Origin: Blasia pusilla
Taxonomy: Eukaryota > Marchantiophyta > Marchantiopsida > Blasiales
DNA: 64,000 bases
Direction of reading: 5' to 3'
Assembly (NCBI GenBank): GCA_050084515.1
Contig: CM114272.1
Location: 27,590,001 to 27,654,000 of the forward strand
Part shown: positions 42,356 to 54,724 of the stretch, one piece after another
Layout of the letters: each line of letters opens with the position of its first letter
Numbering within the stretch: the first letter of the stretch is position 1
Notes under the pieces: generated by a model
Told to the model about the DNA's origin: nothing
Seen by the model: the letters and a program-made list of their open reading frames with translations, nothing else
Databases searched by the model: none
Position numbers and translations under genes: made by a program

Positions 42356-42950
42356 GGTTCCTACCATTTAGGTTAGAGAACGCCCTAGCAGAGTTTCAAA
42401 GGTTCATGGACAAGATCTTGGTAGGTCTGGATTTTGCGAGATGTTACATTGATGACATTTAGTCTTGAGCACCACGGTTGGGGAGCATGAGCGACATCTA
42501 GAGGAAGTGTTCCGAAGATTGCACTTACATGGGCTGAAGCTACATCCAAGCGAGTGCAAGTTCTTCTACGACCAAATTGAGTCCTTGGGTCAAACGATAT
42601 ATCTAGGTGGCCTTGGTGTTCATCAGACAAAGGTAGAGGGTATCTCACGCATTCCACGCCCTATCGATGTGAGTCGAGTTTTTGCATTCATGGGAGTGGC
42701 GAACTTTTACCGACGGTACATCAAGGGTTTTAGCTCGATTGCGAAGTTGCCTCGTCTCCATGTCCTACCTTCATCTACACAAGCAACCTTTTGTTGAAGA
42801 GTTAATCTTGTTATATGTCGAGGTGGATTTCAGATATTCAATAATGTGGTGGTTGTTAACCCAACGTGTTCCAACTTTGTGTGTCAAGAGGCACATACTA
42901 AAGGTTCTATGGCCAAACCAAGAGCAAGGATCGAGGAGTTAAGTTATGCT

Positions 42951-45900
42951 ATGAAATAAGCAACCTATGGATTTATTCCTTCTGCAGTGGAAGTATTTGG
43001 GCACTTACATGTGTCTTTTGATATTTTCTTGAAAACATGTGCTCACCACTCCCTCAAGAATTATCAGCTTGCCCCTTCTCGCAGTCCTTTTCTCTATGTA
43101 CTCATTACTTATTTTTAGAATTGCATCTCGATGGCCTTACAACATGCACGAGCTTTGGCATTGATACATCGAGCCGAAGTGGTTGGGGGATTTCACATCT
43201 TCGTCACCCATTCACGTCTTACCAACCAATAGTATTCTTTTAAGATCTGATTCAAGCTATTAATTGTGTAACTGCTGAATTGGTGTTTGTGTTAGCTGCT
43301 TGTTATTTTCTTTTTGTATTCTATTGTGCATTTCATACTTCTTTCCTTTCTTTTCTTGGAGAAGTTATCACCTTTCTTTGTCTTATGTTGAAATCTATAT
43401 TATTACTTAAGAGGGCCCTTTCATTTTTCAAACTCCTCTCCTCTTACATTTGGCACTCTCAACCAATAGAATTGCTTTCCAAATTTTGAGCTTTAATTCA
43501 TTTATTATGGGAGGGAGTTTGGACCCGTGAATGGCCCGGGTCACACTAGTTTGTTAAAGTGGAGTTTGAAATAGCCCGTGGTGCAAATAGTTATGTAGAT
43601 TTGCATGGTGACATGCGATAGTACCAACTTGAGTTTCTTTGAGGTACACGTCTGTCTCGTCGTCACGACGCTGTCCGATGTGACTTCTCAGCTATAGCAG
43701 CAAAAGACGGTCCTGCTACAGTAAGAGACATAAAAGAAAAGCGCCGCGTGATCGTGACCAATCTAGACATGTAGACACCTGAAGAAAGCTAGCAATAATG
43801 TAACTTGGTGGAGTCATGAGTCTAGAGAGCGGACGGTACTCGGAGCCCCACACGGAGTCCTGCGTACGGTTACGGTCACCATCCCCGTGGGAGGAGTAAA
43901 GACGAGAAATGTAGAGAGCTGGACTACCAGCCACAAGCTTGTTTGCAATTCAAGAATTGGAACGCTAGAGTGTACGTCTCTGCCGTAAGGGTCCAAAGCT
44001 GGGAAGTCTTTGGGAGGAGAGTGTGCTGGCACTTGGTCTAGACTCTGCAGTTGGAAAAGGTTTTCCAAGCAGCGGTTGGCCTGCCGGGTGGTGCCGCCTT
44101 TGTTCCCGATGAGCCGGGAGACGTGGGAGGATTCAGAATCTCCCCACCTCTGATTTCTTCATAAAATATGCTCAAGAATGAAAACAACAGGAAACTGCTC
44201 TCTTGGAAAATTCAGTCAAGCTTGTCAACGCCCGCCATATTTGTCATCGTGACTACGAATGCTTGATCTTTTTATGCACGGTCCTTTCTCCTCCTTTCCT
44301 TGGTAAGCTAGTGACTTCTTCTCTCCCATTCTCCAAGAACAGCTCTATCCAGCTTCCACCCGCTGACAACTAGGCTCTTCTCAGTTAACGTAGCCTTTCC
44401 TATCCAAATGTAATTCTCAAGCACTACAGTGCCTTATAATCTAACGTCCAACTAGCTCGGTTCCCAGTGACTGACAATGATAAGTGCTACAGTTATATCT
44501 CTTAATCTTGTTTATTTGTGGAGAATCAGTTACGGCTTAGTCCTTGCTTTCTTGATGGTTTGCTTGTTGAGCGACCCCTCCATTCTTCAAACAGACACCC
44601 CTCCAGCCGATCCACTCCTTATCCTGTTCTGCCAAACCTTGGTGGCCTAGATATAGAGGGAAATAGTTACCATTCATGTCACCTTTGCTTGCGTGTTAAC
44701 TTAATAATCTTGTAATAACCACCACCTCTATGTAAGTCTATTGTCCTACTCTAGTAAGCTGGACATTCAATGGCGGTAGGGGTACCGGTGCCACTGGTCT
44801 CCATCCTAGCTCCAAGAAGTCCCAAACAAGAGGCTGATGCATAACTTACTGGGTTAGTCTCATCCTCTACCCTCAGCGTGATATCTCACACGAATCTTTC
44901 CCCTCAGAGGAATCACAGGATAATTTATAAAGCTGATTAAACTCTTTCAATCCGTGAGGACAGGGGGGAGCTTCTTGATCGATGTCATCCTCTTCCTCAC
45001 CTTCGGTTCCCAGGGAATTCAGAAGAGAAGGATCTGCGCTTGGGAAATTAGTTTTGAGATTGATTTGTTATTTTAGGTGAAGATTTTCACCTGCATCAAA
45101 TAGGTGCACTAGCAAAGGAGAAGCTCGTGCAGGTTTGTACAATTTTTCTCCATCTGTTCAACGATTTAAGCATCGATTCATTCGAGATCTTTCATGATCC
45201 CTCACCTCACACTCACCTCCTCTGAGTCTCCGATATTCGATTTGAGTTGTCCTTGTCAGCCATCATCAATTATCTGAAAGAATTCGCCTTCGCTCAAGGT
45301 AATGAACCATTGACGTGCTGACAGTGCCGCAGAAGCAGTGAATAGCACCCAACCTTGAAGCACCATCGTTGGAGCAGATTCTTTAGTAATTCTTACCCTG
45401 TGTTATGAGCTCTCTTCTTCCAGCTCGATCACTTAGTATGCCTCGCTCTCATTTCTGGAATCATCATTGAGTTTTCATCCCCGTGCGGGTTGTCCCCGGA
45501 AGCTGGAAAGAGTGCTGTGAATCTATGATCGTGGCTGTGGCCCGTATATGTTGGCAACGTTCATTCTCGGTTGAGTACCAATTTGAGTGGTCACGGTTGC
45601 CCTTTTTGATTCAAAATAAATTTGACTGATCGTCATTTTCCGGGGGCCTAGTCAGGATCAAGGTCTGCTGTCGACTCGCGTCTGACGAACAATTGGATGG
45701 AGATACCTGTCAGTATAACGCAGTAGTTGACCCGGGTGCCACAGCCATTGAACGCTTCTTTTGACCCGTAATACTGACATGTGTTTGCCCTCTCGTCCAA
45801 TTTTCAGAGCATTCCGATTTTTCAAGTTTGCAACGGCAGTCAGGTGCTATACACGCACTTCGAGAATCACCGACATCTTTTTGGTCGAGCAATGGACTCT

Positions 45901-47385
45901 CCGGTAAAATTTCTTCTTCCATCCTTTCAGCTATCCCAATAAAGCCCCTGCTTCGGCAGGTTCGAATCAGATTTACTCGTCAATTTGCGTGGGCTATTCT
46001 CAGTTCCTGTTCATTTATTTCGCGTCCTACCATAGTGCTTAACTGTTGCTGGATGGGCTTGGAGAGTGTGCGATCATGTACATTTCTCCGTGGATCCTCT
46101 GTCCAGTGAGGAGGAAGTAATAGAAATAGGGAGTGGCAACTTTCTGAAAGAAGACTCTTATGAACCAGCGAAGGGAGCATTCACCGAGTAAATGGACTAG
46201 CCATTGAGGACACTTCAATGTCGATGGCTGCAATGAAAGCGGATCTAGTGGCTACGAATACTTCTAGGGTAGCTGAATCAGTGTACAATAAGGCTAGTAA
46301 GAGTGTCTAAAAACCACAGAACCGTCGCCGGAGCTGTGAGTTTGAGCATGAACACTAGATGCGTACATTATTACGGACTGGGGATGAGAAACTGGAGTTC
46401 AATCCAGTTCAAACTTTGGATATGCGGGCCCAACGAATCTATTGTGAGACGAAAGGAGATCATCGCGAGACGAAAGGAGAGAATTTCGGTGCAGATACTC
46501 CCGGCATGTAATACGCCTTCCAACAATAGTTACGGGTGTGGTTTCAAAGGGGAAAGTGATTGAGTCGAGACGACGAGAGAGATCCTCGTGGCGTAAAACA
46601 TTTGTGGCAGGATTGAGGTGGGTGACCCCAGCTCCACCGATGCACACCCAGCAGATTTCCTGAGATTACCTGGAATCCAAAACACTCTGCTGGTGAAGTG
46701 GCAGGTGTAGGAGAATTCCAGATCAAATCTGGTTACTGACAGACCCTCCACTATAGCCGCAACAAAAATCAAAGATTCTACAGCGTGCCAAATGTTACCA
46801 GTCCTCCGTCCATTTTGTGCGATGGTGGATGTGAACTTTGAGGTGTACTATACGTGAAGATAACCAATGAAAACTTCTCACAGTAAGGAGATGAAAAGAA
46901 ACGGTGTCTTGCTGAGTCCCTGATGATAGATCTACCCTCAAAGAGTACCATTTGAAAGTATAGACGTCCCTCGGGGCTCCCAAATTTGACGTAGACATCG
47001 TAAGGAAGTAAGTAAGACCGAATCCCAGCTGACTACTCGCAGGAGCGAGCATGATTGATGTACTTTATTGTCCACAGAGACCGATGAGGGCAATAGGAAA
47101 GAGATGGTGTGATCTCATGAAGTAGTGGCTATCATAGGCTGTCCTACGTGGTTGGACGGTGTTGTTAGCGAGAGAGAATTACAAGCGCTTGCTGTACTAC
47201 TGAGCTGAGCCAAGCTTCCGCAACCATATGGACTAGGACTACTACGAATGGAATTCATGGATACGAACTCTCAGTACTCAGACTCAGTTGGTCCCATCGT
47301 TCATCTCAGATGGTAAAATGCACTTGTAAGTACTCCAAGCGTTCAACTAACCTCATGGACCTTGACGGGGGCTTATAAATTGCAG
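42951..47385. other. Gene-poor stretch upstream of the NOI-like exons
   Basis: No convincing coding region was found. Short open frames on both strands (for example 43037-43243, 43814-44068, 45828-46109, 46303-46563) lack domains. A plus-strand reading near 43125-43215 (ALQHARALALIHRAEVVG) is suggestive of a real protein but remains unidentified. The first exon of the NOI-like gene should lie somewhere here; I could not place an ATG-bearing exon ending in phase 0 with a good donor. Confidence 0.45.
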
Positions 47386-48054
47386 GGAAGGACACCGGTT
47401 CCACAGTTCGGTGCTTGGAAGATGAGCGATCCAAATGGGCCTGTGATCGATTATTCTCAAGCCTTTGCGCGGGCTAGGGCCAGCCGTTTGGGTGCTTTGC
47501 CTGTTGTATCAGATGACAATGAGGAGTACTTCCAACAGGAGGAACAATCCGGTCACGTCACAGAGAGAAGACTGACAGAAAGAAGACTTGCTGTAAGCCG
47601 TTCTCATCCAAACACCACGTGCCGGAGCATTTCATAACGACAGATAAATCGAATGGGATGTCAGGAATTTGGTTTAATTTACGTGGCACAATTGTGATAT
47701 AGGCGGCTTCTTACTTTTGAAGATTATAATCTCCAGTACCAGAATATATTAATATCATCATCAGATTTAGTGGCCACTCTAAATTCAGTGTTGTGAAATA
47801 TTTACTATTTGAGGAGAAGAGCATCACAGTTAGCTGGATTTAATTACTGAAACTTAGTCACACTAGGTTTGAAAGTAGTGTTCGTAACTTACTTTGTCGG
47901 TTCAAAATGTTCTTCTGATGTATTCTTGCGCGCGCATACGCAATGCCTTACCGTACTTCTTCACTGATTGCTGTCTTTGCAGACCCGTCAGAGATCTAGG
48001 AGAAACTTTCTCCACATTTTCGTGTGTGGTTCAGGAGCGCAGGCTGTTGCCTAA
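47386..48054 (+). CDS. NOI/RIN4-domain protein, last two exons
   Basis: Exon 47386-47592 (acceptor TTGCAG, donor GCT/GTAAGC) and exon 47983-48054 (acceptor TTTGCAG, stop TAA at 48052) join in phase 0. The first begins GRTPVPQFGAWKMSD and continues IDYSQAFARARASRLGALP. This is a NOI (nitrate-induced) domain as in RIN4 and small NOI proteins: the VPxFGxW motif plus the YxxxFxxAR motif. The C-terminus ends RRNFLHIFVCGSGAQAVA. NOI proteins are membrane-associated immune-signalling components, often with C-terminal Cys acylation; one Cys lies nine residues from this end. Exons visible encode 92 residues. The usual short first exon with the Met was not located, so the gene is annotated as partial. 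Confidence 0.65.
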
Positions 48055-48149
48055 GCGCCGCTTCCCAGTCTAGTAACAGGTTCTAAAGCTGAAAAGAATA
48101 TTATGTTTTATATAATTGGATGAGCTAGATAGGGGTGAGAGAGACTACT

Positions 48150-50735
48150 CATTTAGTAGTACCTGTCATAGCCTTGCGACCATAGACTCCCTGGTTGGAC
48201 GGTCCTTGAGACTGGGATGGGTGTAGAGAGAGGAATAAGTGATGAAGATACCATATGAGAGGAGGGAGACACTCTCATATATTGTGAGTATTGACCATAC
48301 AAAGTGTTGGTGTGGAGCTTCCAAGTGTCAACCAGGAAGCTCTTCACCACACCATCCACTTTACCTGATTGGGATCCCCAATAAACATTATTTACCAGAG
48401 CAGCAGCTTTGGGCAGTGAATCTAGGCTACTGAATGTGTTGAACAATACTGGCGTTACCAGCTTAGCAATATCACCATATACTTCTGCTCTCTGTTATGA
48501 ATTTTGTGCAGGAGACCAGGTAGTGACTAGAGGTTTCATCCCCATCATCACACAAGGCGCAAGAGTTTAGTTGTGTTCCCATCCTGCTTTTATTCTGGTT
48601 CCAGGGAATTGCCCTTGTCCTAAAGTTGAACTTAAGCCAGGTTCCCAAGCGAGGGGTTCCTGCAATAGTTTTTTCATTTCTGCTTGTTCAAGATATTCCG
48701 TCAAGAGAGAGAGGTCAGACATTTTTATGGCTTCCTCCCTGCCGTTCTGTTGTGAGTGTTTGCCCACTGCTTTGGTTATGGTATCCACAAATGGTTTCTC
48801 ATCTTGCTCCCACAGTTCAGGCCCTGCAGGGTTGCTTGCACAATCTCTTGAACCTTTTTCACCCAGGATTTGGCCTGCCTTACAGGTCTTCTTTGGGTCC
48901 CAAGTTTTCCCCATCCCCACTTTAGAGTCCATTGTCTCCAATTGCCTTCACCATTTCAACTTGGCAATGTTACGTCCATCCTCCAGGGGTTCCACTCCAA
49001 GTTCTGATCTCACACTAACTCTGGCTGTTCGTGATGAAGCTGACATCATACCCCAAAACACCTTCAGCTGCACAGCTTGAAGCCTGCCCCTTTGTTTGGC
49101 GTTGGCATCCCACACTGCTGCACAATATTCCAGTGAGGGACGAATGGTATGCAGAATGACAGAGCGCTTTACTTCTGATGTGATGTCCTGGCAGTGTAGG
49201 AATCTCGACAGTCTGTTCACCTTCTTGTGGCCTTTCTCAGTCTTCTTAATGTGGGCATCCCACATGCAGTCTTCTGAGAATTCAATGCCCAGATAGGTGT
49301 ATGTGGGCAGACGAGGGATCTCTTGTTCACCCCAGTACCAGTGTTGGTGTTGGTCCTCCTTGCCATTGAAAATCATCACACCACACTTCGCCTCTGTTCC
49401 CCACATATCACATCAGATTTTTGTCAGGGAGATCTCTTGGAGTTTCTCTCCCGTTTCCTCTAGTCCACAGCAAACATGAGGGAAACAACAGAGCTGTTGC
49501 CCACCTGGATGACTAGTCCACTTTCCTCCATTTCCTCCAATAGGTAATTGACGAAAATGTTGAAGAGGGTGGGGGAGAGCAGGCATCTTTGGGTCACTCC
49601 CTGCTTGATGTCAAATGTCCCACTCTGCTGGTCATTCACCATAACTCTACTCATTGTGGTCTGGTACATCTTCTCCACCACCCTCCACATCTTTCGTCTG
49701 AGCCCTGCCTTCCACAACCTATAAGATAGACCGTCATGCCATACAGCGTCATATCCCTTCTTGAGGTCCAAGAAGAAGCAGTAGGTGGGTTTCCCCTCTT
49801 TTTTCCAACCCTGGACAATCTGACTGAAGGTGAAGATGTGATCCATGCATCCTCGGTCCTGCGGAAAACCAGCTTGGCCTTCCTTGATGACACTATTCTC
49901 CTCCAGGTACACAGAGATCCTATTGTTACTTATATGGCAAAGGAGCTTCCCGACTACACTCAGCAACACCCCTGTAGTTCCAGGGTCTTAGCATCCACCC
50001 TTCTTGACAAGGTTCACAATGACTCCCACCTGCCACCTGAATGACTTCTGCCCACCAGACCAGGTTGAGGAGACTCACTAGAAAACAAGCCATAGCAGCA
50101 TCACCATACTTCAAAAGCTCATTCACAAGCTCATCACAATCACCTGCTTTGTGGTTCACAAGTTCAAGCCAAGGAGAACCAATCGTTGTATGGGTTGCCC
50201 AGCTCAACATCATCCTCTACTTTCTCCCATTGTCTCTTTAAAAAATCCTCCACCACCTTCTCAAAGTTCTGCTCTTATAGAGATTTCTGATACGGCTTCC
50301 TGCCTAACTCCTGGTAATGGCCTTCCAATAAATGTAGGATATGTTTAGGGGTGGCCACCATACCACCTCTTCAGGGCCTTTACGTTGTTTTTGTCCGTGG
50401 CCTTGCTCAGTTTCTGCACTTCCATCCATAACTTTTTCGGTCAAGTTCTCATTGATGGATGAGTAGGTCGCATGGTTCAATTTCTTCTTGTGAATATGTA
50501 GCAGAAGTCGAGTTCAATTTCTTCTTATGCATGCGCAGCAGAAATCAAGTTTTCTTGCGAAGGGCCACATACTCTACCCTCAAGGATGCATCGTCCTTGG
50601 CCTTGGCACATGCGACATACACTTCTCTTTATTTGGCATAGGCTGCATTGAGTTCCAGGGACCACCATTTGACGGCTCTGCCACAGACTATCAATTTCCT
50701 GCGACAGCAATTTCAGCGGCATGAGACAGTACTCA
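48150..50735 (-). mobile_element. LINE-B copy 2
   Basis: This is a minus-strand non-LTR retrotransposon of a second family. Its 5' part is an endonuclease-RT linker (50722-50213, frames broken). RT occupies 49969-48948: VIKEGQAGFPQDRGCMDHIF, FFLDLKKGYDAVWHDGL (palm motif A) and GVTQRCLLSPTLFNIFVNYL (motif B). The YADD box is mutated to FAVD at about 49460. The post-RT part has YLGIEFSEDCMWDAHIKKTE, ILHTIRPSLEYCAAVWDANA and a C-terminal Cys region. The 3' end near 48150 is ACAGGTACTACTAAATGAGT followed by a short CT run. Confidence 0.8.
49460..49969 (-). pseudogene. LINE-B reverse transcriptase, copy 2
   Basis: A 169-codon open segment holds RT fingers and palm up to the mutated YxDD (FAVD). 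A catalytic Asp is lost, so the enzyme would be inactive. The motif-A LDLKKGYDAVW and motif-B blocks are standard. The protein differs strongly from LINE-A RT, showing two independent families. Confidence 0.75.
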
Positions 50736-51274
50736 TTAAGTAGTGCCTATTGTAACCTTTCGACCGTAGACCCCGTGCCCTGGTTGGACGGTTCTTGAGA
50801 GAGAGAGAGAGAGAGAGAGAGTACTCATTCAGTAGTGCCTGTCGTAGCCTTGTGACCATAGACCCCGTGCCCTGGTTGGACGGTTCTTGAGAGAGAGAGA
50901 GAGAGAGAGAGAGTACTCATTCAGTAGTGCCTGTCGTAGCCTTGTGACCATAGACCCGGTGCCCTGGTTGGACGGTGCTTGAGACTGGGATGGGTGTAGA
51001 GAGAGGAGCAAGTGAAGAAGGTACCATATGAGAAGAGGGAGACACTCTCATATAGTGTGAGTGCTGACCAAACGACGTGTTCGTGCGGAGCTTCCAAGTC
51101 TCAACCAAGAAACTCATCACCACACTATCTACTTTACCTTATTGGGATTCCCAATAGAGATTACTTACCAGTGCAGCAGCTTTGCACAATGAATCAAGGC
51201 TACTGAATGTGTTGAACAATTCGGGTGTTACCAGCTTGGCAATATCAACATATGCTCTTGCTCTGTGAGAGATT
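50736..51274 (-). repeat. Head-to-tail array of LINE-B 3' ends and (GA)n
   Basis: Successive copies of the LINE-B terminal sequence (plus strand TACTCATTCAGTAGTGCCTG, then CCTGGTTGGACGGTTCTTGA) occur at about 50736-50800, 50820-50888, 50914-50983 and on to 51265. The first two joints carry 25-30 bases of (GA)n. The longest member (about 50914-51265) also includes the C-terminal coding region. All are minus-oriented. Confidence 0.75.
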
Positions 51275-51800
51275 GTACTCATTAAGTAGTGCCTGTCGTA
51301 GCCTTGCAACCATAGACCCCGCGCCCTGGTTGGACGGTGCTTGAGATTGGGATGGGTGTAGAGAGAGGAGTAAGTGAAGAAGATACCATATGAGAGGAGG
51401 GAGACACTCTCATATAGTGTGAGTGTTGACCAAACACCGTGTTTGTGCGGAGCTTCCAAGGGTCAAACCCTAAACCTAGAAACTCTTCACCACACCATCT
51501 ACTTTATCAGATCGGGATCCCCAATAGACATTACTTACCAGTGCAACAGCTTTGGGCAATGAATCAAGGCTACTGAATGTGTTGAACAATTCTAGTGTTA
51601 CCAGCTTAGCAATATCAGCATATGCTCTTCCTTTGTGTGTTGTGACTTTTGCGCAGGAGACCAAGTAATGACTAGAAGTTTCATCCCCATCGTCACACAA
51701 GGCGGAAGAGTTTAGTTGTGTTCCCATCCTGCTTTTTTTATGGTTCAAGGGGATTGCCCCCGTCCTGAACTTGAACTTGAGTCGGGTTCCCGAGCAAGGG
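51275..51800 (-). mobile_element. LINE-B copy 1, 3' part
   Basis: C-terminal coding and 3' UTR of the LINE-B copy whose 5' part lies at 61572-62973; gypsy copy C separates them. It contains the Cys-rich CDDGDETSSHYLVSC segment and LELFNTFSSLDSLPKAVALV. The 3' end near 51275 is CACTACTTAATGAGTACAAT followed by CTCTC. Confidence 0.75.
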
Positions 51801-52382
51801 TGTCGTGCGAATCCACATCGTCATACAATATACATCGCTGACATACCATACTCACACACATACATAACATAGACGAGAGCATCCACAAACATAATTGTAC
51901 CACAACTGAAATCCGTGAAAGACCTACTGTCATAAAACACGCATAGAATCACATACAATCGAGCCAAACCCACTCCACGATGGGAGAATCTAGGTCGAAG
52001 CTTGCGCGAAACACCATAGCCAAGAGCTCTACTCACTACCAAGGCTAACTCCCAACGCAACAGGCTCAACTCAAAGAACTGATTGTTCTTTGGGTGCACT
52101 CCACACTATATCCTCCAACCTAAGAGCGGGCCCTATTGGGAAAGTCACCCCCAACTGAGTAACCCCCAACCCTATATATGAAACCGCATCTCTACCTAGC
52201 CACTACGGTCCTACATAAGGTATGGCCTCTACTAGCACACTATACTCTATGATATAATCCGCATGGTCATGATAGGTGTCGTGCGAATCCACATCGTCAT
52301 ACAATATACATCACTGACATACCATACTCACATACATACATAACATAAACGAGAGCATCCACAAACATAAGTGTAGCACAAC
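51801..52382 (-). repeat. Copy C 3' end: X1 - Y2 - X2
   Basis: On the minus strand X1 is 52382-52277 (106 bp), then CCTA (52276-52273), Y2 52272-51907 (366 bp) and X2 51906-51801 (106 bp). The layout is the same as copy B, but the four bases between X1 and Y2 differ (GTTT there). X2 ends in CGACA at the target duplication. Confidence 0.85.
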
Positions 52383-52555
52383 TCGCCCCCCTAACTAGCG
52401 GTTAGGTCCTTCTAACTCCCAGGTAATCCTATACATCTACTACATGCTATACACCTTCGTGGGTGCACGAATCACAAGGCCAGGTGCTAGATTGCCCCAT
52501 TGTTAGTCGCACATCTGTAATCCATATCATGCAAAGATCAAGTCCTCTACCTCTC

Positions 52556-53860
52556 CTAAATACATCGAGGAAAAACCAACCTTCCAGTAGGAACAACATC
52601 CATACGTGGAGTCAAACACATCATGTGCCAACCCCTAGAACACCGATCACACACCAACATACGGGCTACGTTACCAGCAGACCCACACAACATGCACCTC
52701 AAGCTAGCACGTATCATGACTAAGCTTGGGTCAACAGTACCATCCATATTTGGAAGATGACATGGCGCACAATTACGCACATGGTCCTTCCAAAAAACTC
52801 CATCACGATCCTCCAACATGAAAACTCCAGAAGCTAACACCTCGCGCACTTGTAAAATAGTCCGGTCTGCCATCACATCCAAGGTTGTCGGTGCAATCTG
52901 CTGCAAATAGACATAGTCCCCCACATGGAACCTACGAATCGATGGTCGATAATCTCCACCCGAATGGTTGCATACCGCAACGTATCTCTATGTTGAGCAA
53001 TGGCAAGATTCTCAAAGGCTGTTGGCATAACTCTCCGAAAGAGCTCTGCCCGCTGAGAACACACTCTCATCCACATCTCTGGGTCATCAAGGTTCATCAC
53101 CTCACTAGACTCCCGACGAATAGCTGTTGGCAAGTCTGGATCTCGGCCGTATAACAGAAAATAAGGTAAGAAGGAAGCCAAGAATGCTTGGCGACTGAAC
53201 CTATACCCCATGGCTAACCATGGCAACTGAATATCCCAGTCTCCAAGATGCCCCTTCTGTAGGCCATACTTGCGCAATGCCCTCTTCATCGTCTGAACCA
53301 CACGCTTAGCCAAACCATCCACATCTGGATGATCTTGAGACGTGGTCCGATGATCGATCAACGCCTTGTCACACAAGACCTGAAACTCGCCTTGAAACTC
53401 TGTACCCTGGTCGGTCAGCACTTCAGCTGGTGCACCAAATGACTAAGCATTCTATCAAGAAACGCGTACGCCGTTCCCTCACTTGCCTTGTCAGGAAATG
53501 CCACCAACTCAATCCACTTGGAGAAGTGCTCCACCATCACCAACACATATCGATGATGTCGTACATTCAACGGTAACGGTCCCGCAAAGTCCACACTCCA
53601 ACGGTAACCCAACCCCATAATAGGCAAGGGGTGTAACTGTGGTGTAGGGGCATTGAATGGTGCCTTCACCCAGTCACAAACCATACAACGTGACGCCAAC
53701 TGCTGAACCTGAGTATGCATGCCACGCCACCAATACTGACCAAGGAGTAAGATATACGTACACTTTACCCCAAAATGTCCCAACTCCTCATGGGCATGTC
53801 GCACAATGCGCTCTCTCTGAGCCAAATGCGGCACTACTCGTACTCTACCATCCTCCCACA
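52556..53860 (-). pseudogene. Integrase and PHD region, copy C
   Basis: The HHCC domain and first Asp lie at the end of the 54722-53415 frame (RCMVCDW, SVDFAGPL). The rest follows in frame 53421-52873 (LTDQGTEFQGEFQVL, GLAKRVVQTMKR), where Lys replaces the usual catalytic Glu. The C-terminus (52924-52556) holds GDYVYLQQIAP and a PHD finger whose seventh Cys is Phe (RLVFPRC). Integrase and reader are therefore both probably dead in this copy. Confidence 0.8.
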
Positions 53861-54722
53861 CACGGAGAATATGTGTTCCCTCCAATCGATACCTCTTAGC
53901 ACGTTGAAGAACACGGTTTCGCTCCTTGGCACTCACTATGCCCGGCACCCTACTCGTCCGTAGGAACTCCAACACCAACGCATCATCATGAATATCAGGC
54001 TCATCCGTACCACCATCTCCAACCTTAGAATCTGAAGGCTGGCCATCTACCCTCTGACTAGAGTAAGATGTCATGTGGTCCTCCATACTAGAGTCCACCC
54101 CTAACCAACATAAAAAGGCGGATGCATGCCAACCTCTTACCATCTCCTCATCAACCTCGCCATGCCATCTAGCCCCAGTTGCATCCTCTTGGCTAGTACA
54201 TGGGTTCCTATTCAACCCATCAGCATCAAGATTGGCAACTCCAGGTCTATGTACCACCTGGAAGTCATACTCCTGTAAAATAAGAGCCCACCGTGCAAGC
54301 TTCCCTGTAAGCTTGTCAGACTCCATCAACCACTTGAGCGGCTGGTGATCACTAACAAGGGTAAACTGTGTGCCAAACAAGTAACACCTAAAGTGTGCCA
54401 CAGCCCACACTACTGCCAACCACTCTCCCTCATATGAACTATAGCGCGACTCCGCTGCATTATTCAAACGACTTGCATAGGCCACCACAAACTCCATGTG
54501 CTCATCAGCATGTTGTGTCAACACCGCTCCAAGTCCCAACCTACTCCAATCAGTGTGTAAGTGAAATGGGCGCCCTCTGATAGATCTCCTCAAGATAGGC
54601 GCCGCCACCAACTGGGCCTTAAGCTCCACAAAAGCTCTCTTTTGATTATCTCCCCAGTGCCACTTTTGATCTGATTTCAGAAATTGGTTCAAATGCTTTG
54701 CCATAGCACTAAATCCCTTCAC
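53415..54722 (-). CDS. RNase H and integrase N-terminus, copy C, 435-codon open frame
   Basis: The longest gypsy frame in the window begins in the RT connection (KGFSAMAKHLNQFLKSDQKW). RNase H shows its first Asp in FHLHTDWSRLGLGAVLTQ, Glu in SYEGEWLAVVW, Asp in LVSDHQPLKWL, and the terminal motif LDADGLNRNP. A spacer of about 100 residues precedes the integrase zinc domain (HAHEELGHFGVK ... CMVCDW) and the first catalytic Asp (WSVDFAGPLPL). RNase H removes the RNA template during reverse transcription. The frame is part of one pol polyprotein; the Met is internal. Confidence 0.85.
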   Translation of the reverse strand: MKGFSAMAKHLNQFLKSDQKWHWGDNQKRAFVELKAQLVAAPILRRSIRGRPFHLHTDWSRLGLGAVLTQHADEHMEFVVAYASRLNNAAESRYSSYEGEWLAVVWAVAHFRCYLFGTQFTLVSDHQPLKWLMESDKLTGKLARWALILQEYDFQVVHRPGVANLDADGLNRNPCTSQEDATGARWHGEVDEEMVRGWHASAFLCWLGVDSSMEDHMTSYSSQRVDGQPSDSKVGDGGTDEPDIHDDALVLEFLRTSRVPGIVSAKERNRVLQRAKRYRLEGTHILRVWEDGRVRVVPHLAQRERIVRHAHEELGHFGVKCTYILLLGQYWWRGMHTQVQQLASRCMVCDWVKAPFNAPTPQLHPLPIMGLGYRWSVDFAGPLPLNVRHHRYVLVMVEHFSKWIELVAFPDKASEGTAYAFLDRMLSHLVHQLKC

Positions 54723-54724
54723 AT

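Larger units (their letters stand above)
38940..42950 (+). mobile_element. Divergent gypsy relic, copy D
   Basis: This is a plus-strand relative of copies A-C with the same order. gag is at 39142-39732, a degenerate knuckle region at 40090-40420, the methyltransferase C-terminus at 40640-41060, and a UAG at 41366. RT (41560-42790) has WGIDPHGKDY-like, FARCYIDD and KLHPSECKFFYDQ segments. It is more divergent from B and C than these are from each other. The methyltransferase has lost everything before the post-motif-VIII segment. An unrelated ORF fragment is embedded in RT. No RNase H or integrase was found. Confidence 0.7.
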
